From positions 1-64,000 of the forward strand of contig CAMDVD010000009.1 in assembly GCA_945878115.1 (NCBI GenBank): 64,000 nucleotides of DNA. Reading direction: 5' to 3'. Shown here one piece after another: positions 1-9,400 of the stretch. The position numbers and the translations under genes are program-made. Source of the stretch: Chitinophaga pinensis (GTDB lineage: Bacteria; Bacteroidota; Bacteroidia; Chitinophagales; Chitinophagaceae). Below the pieces are notes generated by a model. It saw nothing but the letters and a program-made list of their open reading frames with translations, was not told the origin of the DNA and made no database searches. Position 1 is the first letter of the stretch, and the number at the start of each line of letters is the position of its first letter.

Positions 1-1
1 A

Positions 2-127
2 CTTCATAAATCACTGGATGAAGTAAGCCAATTCATATCTAATGAAATCAAAACCCTTACCAAAGAAAGCATTAGAACTACTTGCGCATTTAGTTATATT
101 TTTGCAGAACTAAATTGGACCATGTAA
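2..127 (+). CDS. C-terminal fragment of an unidentified ORF running in from the left edge (…SLDEVSQFISNEIKTLTKESIRTTCAFSYIFAELNWTM*)
   Basis: Open frame from window edge to TAA at 125-127; no family recognised with confidence. Confidence 0.45.
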   Translation, partial: LHKSLDEVSQFISNEIKTLTKESIRTTCAFSYIFAELNWTM

Positions 128-136
128 TAAATATAA

Positions 137-304
137 TTAGTATAAAAAGATGAGATCGTCTTTATGTCCTTCTTGAAAGTATTGCGCACTTTTTTTTACA
201 GAATCTAATATCGCTGTTATCTCTATTTGGCTATCTACTTTTTGCAATAGTCTGCTCAATAATTCAGCCGATAATATTTCATCTTCGATAATAACTACTT
301 TCAT
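137..304 (-). pseudogene. Truncated response regulator (receiver-domain N-terminus only, 55 aa: MKVVIIEDEILSAELLSRLLQKVDSQIEITAILDSVKKSAQYFQEGHKDDLIFLY*)
   Basis: VVIIEDE receiver start overlapping (ATGA) the histidine kinase stop; ORF ends right where the phospho-acceptor Asp (DLIFLD) is expected. Confidence 0.75.
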
Positions 305-1317
305 GATTTCGATAATAGGGGTATACGAACTACAAATTCTTTTTCATCTTGAATGACTTCAATTGGCATATCCGTAAAATAACGATAACGCGCACGAATG
401 TTCTGTAGGCCCGACTTGGAACTATGTTCTACTTGGGTTCTAGGCTTAAAATTATTTTTTACTTCCAAGCTATTTTCTTGCGTAGAAATCGAGATGGTAA
501 GTGGGAATTCCAATGAAATTTCATTGTGCTTAATAGCATTTTCGATGAGCATTTGAACGGACATTGGGGGGATCATGTAAGATAAATATTTTTCATCTAG
601 TTGAATATTAAAATGGATGCTATTATCAAATCTTATTTGAATGAGATAAATATAAGAATCGATAAATTTGAATTCATCTTTCAATCTAACTAATTCGTTG
701 GTTCTATTATCCAGAAGATAGCGATATACTTTAGACAGTTGGCCAATATACTCAACCGCCTTATCTTGATTTTGATACACAAGAGACGACAACACACTCA
801 GGTTATTAAATAGAAAATGTGGGTTAATTTGATCTTTGAGATTTTGCAATTGGGCTTGTGCACTTTCTGTTTTGTATTTTTCAACTTCAATTAAGGAAGC
901 CTTCCAACCTTTTAATAATTGACCGCCAATTTCAAAACTTAAGATGACCACAGTAATCATTAATCCCAATAGGAAGCAGCTGAGCATTAATGATTCATGT
1001 TTTGCATCGAGCCCACAAACGAATGTATTGAAAAGCAACATGTTCAAATACAAGGTAGTGGAACTATAAATTAAGGCTATGGGCAGCTGAGCTAAAATAC
1101 GTTGCTTTGTTTTTAGGACCCATGGATACTTAGTATTCATCCAATGATCTATCCACAAATTGCCTTCCCAAACAAATATCGTGATGATGATCGATGTAAT
1201 AAAATCATAGATTCTTGCATGGTTTTGTATACCAGCATATATCGTTAATTTGAGTAGGATTGAAATGGCAATACCTACCAAAACCATGTACAAAAATCTT
1301 TTCTTGTTCTTTAACAC
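301..1317 (-). CDS. LytS/YehU-type sensor histidine kinase (His_kinase family)
   Basis: Multi-TM N-terminus, LQNLKDQINPHFLFNNLSVLSSL motif, PPMSVQMLIENAIKHN, GLQNIRARY. Confidence 0.9.
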   Translation of the reverse strand: MLKNKKRFLYMVLVGIAISILLKLTIYAGIQNHARIYDFITSIIITIFVWEGNLWIDHWMNTKYPWVLKTKQRILAQLPIALIYSSTTLYLNMLLFNTFVCGLDAKHESLMLSCFLLGLMITVVILSFEIGGQLLKGWKASLIEVEKYKTESAQAQLQNLKDQINPHFLFNNLSVLSSLVYQNQDKAVEYIGQLSKVYRYLLDNRTNELVRLKDEFKFIDSYIYLIQIRFDNSIHFNIQLDEKYLSYMIPPMSVQMLIENAIKHNEISLEFPLTISISTQENSLEVKNNFKPRTQVEHSSKSGLQNIRARYRYFTDMPIEVIQDEKEFVVRIPLLSKS

Positions 1318-1332
1318 GATTTAAAATTACAA

Positions 1333-3705
1333 TTAGAATTGAACTTTGTAAACAAAGTTTGGAAAGAGTCCAATTTGGTAAGCAGTATTGATTGATTTGG
1401 TCACTGGATTATATCGTTGGGCAAATACATTTTTATTATTTGTCACATTTTGAATATCAAAAAATAAGGATTGAGATAGTTTTCTTTTTTTGCTATTCAC
1501 TACAAAACCAGCTTTGATATCGAGCCTGAAAAAGTCCGCGTTTTTTTCAGAAAAAGCATAGGCATCTCCTTTATGCACTTGTTCGTGACTTGCTAATGAA
1601 GCAGCTAAATCAACTGGTGTAAAATAGCGACCACCAGCCTGAGTCATTTTCGCATCCACCGTAAATGAATTTCTTTTTGCTTTCCCAAGTTTAATTTCTT
1701 TACCCAATAAAATATTATATACATATCTTCCGTTGAATGCCGTGTTTCTTTCTATGTTGTCGCTGCCTTTGTATTTTGATTCATACACAGAACCTGTAAG
1801 TAAGCCGTAATAACCTTTGCTAAAGAATTTTTCTATGGTTAATTCAGCACCATAATTCGTTCCTTTTCCAGTGTTTTCTAAGTATCCAACATCATTTGGA
1901 TTAAAGCTGGAACCAGTGTTGAGCATAGAGAAACTACTAGGGGTAATTGTAACAGGAACGTTGAAGAGATATTGATAATAGACTTCTGTTTTTAAACGCC
2001 AATCTTTCGATGGTAATACCTCATAACCTAAAGCAAAATGGTGGCTACGCGTGAAATTTAAATCTCTATTGCTTTGATCGTAACTACCATCTGTTTTTAG
2101 TGCGCGATAAAAGTAGACATCAGTAGGTTGCATTTGACTATGTAAACCATAGCCAGCACTGAAGGTACTCTTAGCAGTTGCGGCATATTTTAAACCAACT
2201 CTAGGCTCAATAGATTTGGAATTGTTTAGGGTAAGTAATTGGCTATGTAAACCAATATTTAAAGTTAACTTATCAGAGAAATTGTATTTTGCATGTACAA
2301 AAGCTTGTGCCAGCGTAGTGTAATCATTAAAATCCCAAATTTGTTTCCATGCTGGATTTACTTCTCTCGTTCTGAAAAACAAGTTTAGATTCATCAACTC
2401 GGCTTGTACACCCGCTTTTACAAATAGCTTCGAATTTAATTTTGAATTATAAGTAGAACTGAAGTTGTAAATGATTCGTTTTGTTTTGTTTTCAAGATGA
2501 CGTTCAGGATTGGTATTGTTTGCAGAAATGGTATCCTCGTTATAATTAGATGCCGCATAGGTTCCACCGATGATTGTATTCAAATACGATTTGTCACTAA
2601 GCTTAATGAAATGTTTAGCGCCAACTAATCCTAAATCACTGGTGAAATAACTATCTTTTGTTGGGTCCGCAAATAAATCGCCATCATCTACTTTGTCGTG
2701 TTTGAATTCAATTTTGCTGGTACCGCCTAATCCAAATAAAGAAAAGCGTCCAAATTTTGACGTGCCACTGGTGATTTTGAAAGAGAGATCTTGGTAAAAA
2801 GGAGTTGCTGCTGTGCCAATGGAAATACCCATGGCTTGCGCAAAGCCGGTGAATGAATATCTGTAAGCCAATAAGTAAGAAGATCCTTTTTCTTTATTAA
2901 TTGGACCTTCGGTCATAGCTTCTAAGCCAGTCAATGCACCGAATTGTATGGTATGTTCGCGTTTATCGGAATTTCCTTTTCGAAAACCTAAATCAAAAAC
3001 ACCTGCGTTGGCATTTCCATATTCGGATGGAAAAGCGGAGGTGAAGAAATCGGAGCTTTTCAACATATTTGTATTGAGGGCACTCACAGGACCGCCAGTA
3101 GTACCAACCGTTGCAAAGTGATTTGGATTTGGAATATTCATTCCTTCAATTCTCCACAAAACACCAGTTGGTGAATTGCCTCTGATGACGATATCATTGC
3201 GTGAATCATCGGGTGTACTTACGCCAGCAAAATTAGCTGCTAATCGTGCTGGGTCTGAGCGGCCTCCAGCATATCGATTAACCTCTTCCATAGAAAATGA
3301 TCGGGCGCTTACGGATGTCAAATCGTTGAGTACTTTATGTTTGGTATTGCTTTTTATGACGGCGTTTCGCAAACTTCTTACATTTTCTTCCATTGCAATA
3401 TCCAATACCACTTCTTTTCCGGAAGTGACTACCACATTTGGAATCGTCACTTCTTTATAGCCAATATAAGTTACTTGGATATCATATCGACCAGGCAACA
3501 CATTGGCAATCGCATATTTACCGTTTGCATTCGTAGTACTTCCTAAAAGAGGATTGCTGCGGAGTAAGGTAACTGTAGCGCCGATAATCGTAGATTGGGA
3601 TTGCTTGTCTATAACCGTGCCTTTTATGGTTTGTGTATTGTTTTGTGCTTTACCCAGCATGACACTAATGAGGAATGCGAATAGTAAGAAGAATTTTTTT
3701 TCCAT
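1333..3705 (-). CDS. TonB-dependent receptor with carboxypeptidase-regulatory-like N-terminal domain
   Basis: Signal peptide, TIKGTVIDKQSQSTIIGATVTLL…GKYAIANVLPGRYDIQVTYIGY, plug and beta-barrel sequence. Confidence 0.9.
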   Translation of the reverse strand: MEKKFFLLFAFLISVMLGKAQNNTQTIKGTVIDKQSQSTIIGATVTLLRSNPLLGSTTNANGKYAIANVLPGRYDIQVTYIGYKEVTIPNVVVTSGKEVVLDIAMEENVRSLRNAVIKSNTKHKVLNDLTSVSARSFSMEEVNRYAGGRSDPARLAANFAGVSTPDDSRNDIVIRGNSPTGVLWRIEGMNIPNPNHFATVGTTGGPVSALNTNMLKSSDFFTSAFPSEYGNANAGVFDLGFRKGNSDKREHTIQFGALTGLEAMTEGPINKEKGSSYLLAYRYSFTGFAQAMGISIGTAATPFYQDLSFKITSGTSKFGRFSLFGLGGTSKIEFKHDKVDDGDLFADPTKDSYFTSDLGLVGAKHFIKLSDKSYLNTIIGGTYAASNYNEDTISANNTNPERHLENKTKRIIYNFSSTYNSKLNSKLFVKAGVQAELMNLNLFFRTREVNPAWKQIWDFNDYTTLAQAFVHAKYNFSDKLTLNIGLHSQLLTLNNSKSIEPRVGLKYAATAKSTFSAGYGLHSQMQPTDVYFYRALKTDGSYDQSNRDLNFTRSHHFALGYEVLPSKDWRLKTEVYYQYLFNVPVTITPSSFSMLNTGSSFNPNDVGYLENTGKGTNYGAELTIEKFFSKGYYGLLTGSVYESKYKGSDNIERNTAFNGRYVYNILLGKEIKLGKAKRNSFTVDAKMTQAGGRYFTPVDLAASLASHEQVHKGDAYAFSEKNADFFRLDIKAGFVVNSKKRKLSQSLFFDIQNVTNNKNVFAQRYNPVTKSINTAYQIGLFPNFVYKVQF

Positions 3706-3898
3706 TTTTTATATTTTGATGCAATAGTAGTTTTCAACTTTGTAAATCAATTCATCAAATTGCTTGAGTTGTTGAATTCATACTGTGAGTTGTAGGTTGT
3801 GTGGGTTATTTTCATATGGAGGTTTTTTAGGATGATGAAATGACCAATCAAATTAATTTCAATTGGTGCGAAACCAAACGATAAGATTTAGTAGACAT

Positions 3899-3919
3899 GG
3901 GTTGCAAACCCGCGCCAGC
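3899..3919. repeat. Dispersed palindromic repeat GGGTTGCAAACCCGCGCCAGC, copy 1
   Basis: Identical 21 bp at 22617-22637; flanks AGTAG[A/T]CA[T/C] also shared. Confidence 0.8.
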
Positions 3920-4054
3920 AAAGATGGATGCTGGGGCTTTTCGAGATGTTAGCGCAGCGCATCTAGAATGGTAGATAAAAAGCGATTTTTAATCGCAAAC
4001 AAGCAGATTAGAAATATACTTCGGCATAGCATTCGTAATATCGAAGACCGTTAA

Positions 4055-4340
4055 ATCATGTCATCCCTACGGGATTATGATTTCTAATGATTATATCGTT
4101 TCTATAATCATGTCATCCCTACGGGATTATGATTTCTAATGATTATATCGTTTCTATAATCATGTCATCCCTACGGGATTTTGCTTTCGACTAATCATGT
4201 GATTTCTATAATCATGTCATCCCCACGGGATTATGATTTCTAATGATTATATCGTTTCTATAATCATGTCATCCCTACGGGATTTTGCTTTCGACTTATT
4301 ATATGATTTCTATAATCATGTCATCCCTATTGGATTATGA
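4055..4340. repeat. Tandem repeat, six copies, exact 52-bp period, each with ATCCC-TAC-GGGAT palindrome
   Basis: ATCATGTCATCCC starts at 4055, 4107, 4159, 4211, 4263, 4315. Confidence 0.95.
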
Positions 4341-4510
4341 TGTACAAGGATATAGTTGGCGCAAGAATGGCGCGTTGCCTTTTGCGTTTGCCTTCTTGTG
4401 CCTTACTGTTCAAAGTGTTTCTCTACTCGATATTAATAAGCAACTTAATTTCGCTTGGTAGAACACCAACCGATAGGGTGTAAGCAAACAAGCAGATTGA
4501 AAATCTGCCA

Positions 4511-4684
4511 TTATCTATGCTTTGACATGCCATGCGGAAGATGCTGAAGAGCGTGTGTGTTGAGTGAGAGTAACTTGATGGGCACTTTGGTGGGGTTGTA
4601 GGCGGCTCCATAACCTGTGATGAACGAAATAAAATCTTCAAAGTTTGCTACGTTTTTGGCGTGGCCGGTTTCTGTGTTTTGCAT
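4511..4684 (-). pseudogene. N-terminal remnant (57 aa) MQNTETGHAKNVANFEDFISFITGYGAAYNPTKVPIKLLSLNTHALQHLPHGMSKHR*
   Basis: Reads as a plausible protein N-terminus (GHAKNVANFEDFISFITGYGAAYNP), recalled as similar to a longer Bacteroidota hypothetical family; stops early. Confidence 0.5.
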
Positions 4685-4909
4685 AATATACTTGTTTTTA
4701 AAAGTGAATAAGAAAAATAAAAAGCTTTTTTGAAAAAAACAAATTTGGGGGTGGGGAAAATTTGGAGCGTGCTATAGGTGTAGCTTAATAAGGAGAATTA
4801 TTAATACAGACTTCTGATTATGCGACTTGCAAAACCGCCGATAGCAGTTCGAGATTGCAAATCAAGAACAGATTCGATTTTGTAATTGAACAATACGAAT
4901 AGATGGATT

Positions 4910-6409
4910 TTACTCTAAAATTATTTTCTTTGTTTGAAAACCACAGCGCAAATAATAAATGCCTTTTGTAAACCTACTTACATCAATTTCATTTTCTTTT
5001 GTTGCCAGCATCAATTGCCCTACAGAATTATACAATTCTTTTTTACTTTGGTATTTGGCATTTTTGATATAAATTTTACTAGAAGTAGGATTAGGATATA
5101 CAACCCACTCTTCTTTTTGCTTTACCACCTCATGCACACCCACAGCCCAGCATATGCTGCTATCTTCTCCTAAATCATAATTGGGCATGCACGGTGGAGA
5201 TTGAACTCCAATATTAGGAAATACAAAACATTGTGCACAAAAGCCACAGCCCACTCCTTTCACATCAGGGTTTTCGATAACACTCATATTATTCCCTAGC
5301 CCATTTTTATTTCCAATATATATTTTATGATCTGCACCTAAATATGCTAAAACAGATACTTGATAATTCGGCAAATCAATTAAATTTTGAGCGATACGTA
5401 CCCATGCTGTATTACTATCAGGGTCATTCAAGTCCAATTGCCAAATATTACCAACCTTAATAATATACAAAAACCGACTATTATTTGAAAATGCACAACC
5501 AGTAAATGTATGGTCTTCGTAAAATGTACCTACAGAATCAATTGGGATATTTATTACTTTATTATTAGATAATATACCAGTACACCTATTGAAATTTGCA
5601 TAAAATAATTTGGAGTTAAATGGACATCCTGTAAAATACATTGTACCTTCTTTATTAAATACGCTTTGCCCATAATTATTTGCCCAACCACGTTCTTTTC
5701 CAAAATGTGGCTCTGCAAATCCTTGTATAAATGGGCCTTCAATAGTGTCTTTCTTTACTAAAAATGTATATATCATATTGGTATCCGTAGCTTGTTTTAG
5801 CAACCACCAATCTTTTCCATTGGCATGTTTACATGCCATCATGCGTACCCTATCGGTTCTTACATTGGTTAAAATTGGCACAGCCTTTTGTATTACTTTA
5901 CCTGCCCCCCCATTGGCTTTCATATCTATTTTATGATAGAGCAACAAATCAAATGATGCCCTACTTTGGGTATCTATATCAGGGCTTTGCACATACTTTA
6001 CAAAATGCGAATCACTCATAGTTGGAGTAAATAAATAATAAATACTGCTATCAAATGGAAGAATTATTGAACTTTGAGACAAACTGCTAAAACCATCTTG
6101 GTCTTCAAATAAAAGCTTAGGAATTAGTGTATCGCCACCATCAATAAAATTTAAATTACTATCGTATATATTATACCCATCACTACAAAGTAATAGATGA
6201 CCATTGCTATCACATATATTAGAATGTCCACCTGAAAAATATCGAAATTTAGTGGAACATGCCAAAACATTAGTTGCTTGAGTTGTGTTAAACAAAGTTT
6301 TATAATTGTACCCCCCACCGCTCATCCATTGTTTATTAAAATTTGTTTGAGCAAATAATATTTTACTCAATAATAATAAATAAATTATTAATTTATATTT
6401 CATCTTCAT
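4910..6409 (-). CDS. T9SS type A sorting domain-containing protein
   Basis: Signal peptide; C-terminal VVYPNPTSSKIYIKN…GIYYLRCGFQTKKIILE. Confidence 0.85.
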   Translation of the reverse strand: MKMKYKLIIYLLLLSKILFAQTNFNKQWMSGGGYNYKTLFNTTQATNVLACSTKFRYFSGGHSNICDSNGHLLLCSDGYNIYDSNLNFIDGGDTLIPKLLFEDQDGFSSLSQSSIILPFDSSIYYLFTPTMSDSHFVKYVQSPDIDTQSRASFDLLLYHKIDMKANGGAGKVIQKAVPILTNVRTDRVRMMACKHANGKDWWLLKQATDTNMIYTFLVKKDTIEGPFIQGFAEPHFGKERGWANNYGQSVFNKEGTMYFTGCPFNSKLFYANFNRCTGILSNNKVINIPIDSVGTFYEDHTFTGCAFSNNSRFLYIIKVGNIWQLDLNDPDSNTAWVRIAQNLIDLPNYQVSVLAYLGADHKIYIGNKNGLGNNMSVIENPDVKGVGCGFCAQCFVFPNIGVQSPPCMPNYDLGEDSSICWAVGVHEVVKQKEEWVVYPNPTSSKIYIKNAKYQSKKELYNSVGQLMLATKENEIDVSRFTKGIYYLRCGFQTKKIILE

Positions 6410-9400
6410 TCTATTGTTATTTTACCTGTACTTTTAGAAATATTATTTATTACATACTTGTATGTATATATACCCTTAAATAAATTTTGAATATTTACAA
6501 TGACATTATTTGATTTATTAGATAAAGAAATTCTTAATTGCTCTTTACCAATTATATCAAACAATATAAGTTCTCCATTCTCATATTCGTTTAATTGATA
6601 GGCAATTTTTAGAACTGTACTTGCAGGGTTTGGATAAATTTCAAATTTATTTTCTTGAATAGTTTGGTTCATTACTTTATCAACAACATTATTAATAGTA
6701 GAATTTGAAATGGAATTCAGCCAACTATTTTCCTCATCGAACAATCCAGTTCCCGTAGTATTTTTATAAACTCCTGCTGCATTACATAACAATAAATCAT
6801 TGTAATCTACTAATGGGTTCATACTCGCATTTATCATTCTTGCTTTATAGACGGCAGTGCCATTTACATAAGGACAACTCAAAGCAAGTGTTGTAATGTC
6901 TCCTTTTTCTGTATTACTTAAATCATCAATTCCTTTTGTTATCCAACGTAAATAATAGCCATTAACATCACGTTCATTTTCTTCGTAAATTCTAGTTGTA
7001 CTTATTGTATTATTACTCGTTTGCGTATTCAAAATTCTTTGAGTAATTTGTGTGCTATCTGTTGCCAATGTACTATCAATAAAAGATGATAAATTTCTAT
7101 TGGTAGTTAATATATCATCTGTACTTTTTTGTTGTTGGTCGTAATAGAAGTTATTGAAAATAATATTGCTATTTCTTATAATAGAATCTTTATCTAAACC
7201 TTCATAAACATTTCGCTCATCAAACCATTTTGCAATTTCTTGAAATTCGGGATATGTAATATTGTTTTGTGCTACAAGTATTGCTGAATTTTCATTGATA
7301 CTTTCATCATCTGCTCCTCCATCTTCTATTATTTGAATGATTGGACAACTGTAAATATCTGCACTAGGGTTAGCTTGAATATTACAAGCATAGGTTATTG
7401 CATCAAATAATGGACTACAATTAGAAATTGAACAATATGAATTCAATGTTGATGAATTTGTAAAAATATTATCTCCAAGTGCAGTTCCAATACATCCACT
7501 CATTCTATAAATCTTATCGGTATAACCATTATAGTTTTGGTCACTCATATAACTAGTTCCATGAAATGAATTATTATTATCATTTTGGTTATCGCCTATA
7601 TTACCCAAAGTACCTTCACTACCTAAATGCCTGTACAACATACCAATATAGTGCGCATCAAAACTATTACCTTGCACATGGTCAGGTGGTGTATAGCAAT
7701 TACTTATTACATTCCAACCAATAGGCATTTTGTTTGTGGCATTGCAAGTAAACCTACACTCTTTACTGGTATTCATTTGTATGCCTTTCGTTTGGTTTGC
7801 ATTAAGTAGTAAGGAAGTATTTCCAGTTATGGTATTCCTTTCCAAATTACTGCCTTTGCAATTACTGAGATTAATACCTGCTGCTGTATAGTTCGCATAA
7901 GCACTTGCCGATGTTGTTGAAGTTAAATCTATGGTATTGTTGTAGGCTAATAAATTTTTACCAGTGTTACTAAGGTTTATGCCTACACCACAAATACTTG
8001 CTAATGTAATTGGATTATTCATCAAACTAATATTACTTACACTAAAATTATTCCCATTCTTGATATCTATACCCACAGGGAAAGCAAAGTTATTATACCC
8101 TGTAAGTATAGGTCCGCTTTCTGTCAATATTTCATTATTCGATAGACTACTATTTCCAATATCACCAATACATTGTATGCCTAATAAAGTTTCATGTAAC
8201 GCATTATTGTATATTCTATATTGTTGGTTAGTGGCATCCGTAAACATCAACCCAAGCATGGTATTGTTTACGTGTACTCCATTTATTTCTGCCGAAATAG
8301 AATGCCCTATTATTGCTTTATCGCAGCCATTAAATTCTCCGCCATTATCTAAATGGATAATAGTTGCATGGTGCAAATTTAAAGGGAGACCAAGAGCCAA
8401 GACATCATAATTTTGAAAGTAAATACCGGCACCCCTTCGCCCCACTGCCAACGAACTATAGGCATTTAACAACTTTTGATTTTCAATGTATAATCCAGTA
8501 TATGTATCATCTTTTATTTCACTAAAAGTATTATTATTAAATTTCAAGTTCTGCGCCAGCGTTGCTTTTGCAGGTACTGAATATATACCAGTGTACAAAT
8601 TATTAAATGTATTCATTTCACTAGGGTTGGGTGCTATTGCATCTATATAACCAACTTCTACCTCTTGGCATTTTTGAATGCTAATGCCAATTTCACCTTT
8701 GAATTGATTAATATTATGAGGAGGTAGTAAAGACAAACCACTACTTGTAAATGTGTTTTTTCGTATCATACATTCCCCATTTAAAAAATTATAACCAATG
8801 GGAGAATTTACTATCTGCATTCCAACATAATTATCTATAAAAATATTCTCTACTATATTCAACTTAGCATCATTGCTCGACACAACACCATTTTCCATAT
8901 CTTGTATGGTACTATTTGTAATCACTATTTGTGATGAAGGGTCGCTTGCATATATTCCATCCCACATATTGCTACAACCTGCCTTCAAAGTGCAGTCATC
9001 TATAGTTAGCGTATATCCTGTATTTACTGTAATTTTTGCATTCGCAGTAAAGAAAAACGTACACCCTGAAAAGTTCATATTTTGGTCAATAGTATAAATA
9101 CCGTTTATAAAAATAGATGAGTTTGTAAAATTAAGGTTTGTACTAAAATTACTTGCAGTAGTATTATCAAAAAATAATTTATTACTAGCACTTCCGAAAT
9201 CGGTATTACAACAATAATCAGGGTTTGGGTTAATGAGTATGATACTGGTTGTAATACTACAACCATTGGCATCAGTGGCAGTTATGGTATATGTATTTGC
9301 AGTTAGTCCATTAAAGTTGCCAGTAGTATTGTTTGCATTCGTCGGTTGCAAATTATAACTAATAGCACCTGTGCCACCACTTGCTAAAACATTTATACTT

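Noticed and set aside
3176-3727. Three + strand ORFs opposite the TonB receptor
   Set aside because: Antisense to a strong coding gene, no recognisable domains
4055-4340. Possible CRISPR array (regular 52-bp period)
   Set aside because: The 'spacers' are only two recurring versions, no cas genes nearby, and the repeats are an ordinary tandem array with a palindrome
4423-4641. 72-aa minus ORF MKILFRSSQVMEPPTT…
   Set aside because: Out of frame with the more protein-like 4511-4684 frame; no family signal
7964-8410. 148-aa + strand ORF
   Set aside because: Antisense shadow ORF inside the large T9SS cargo gene
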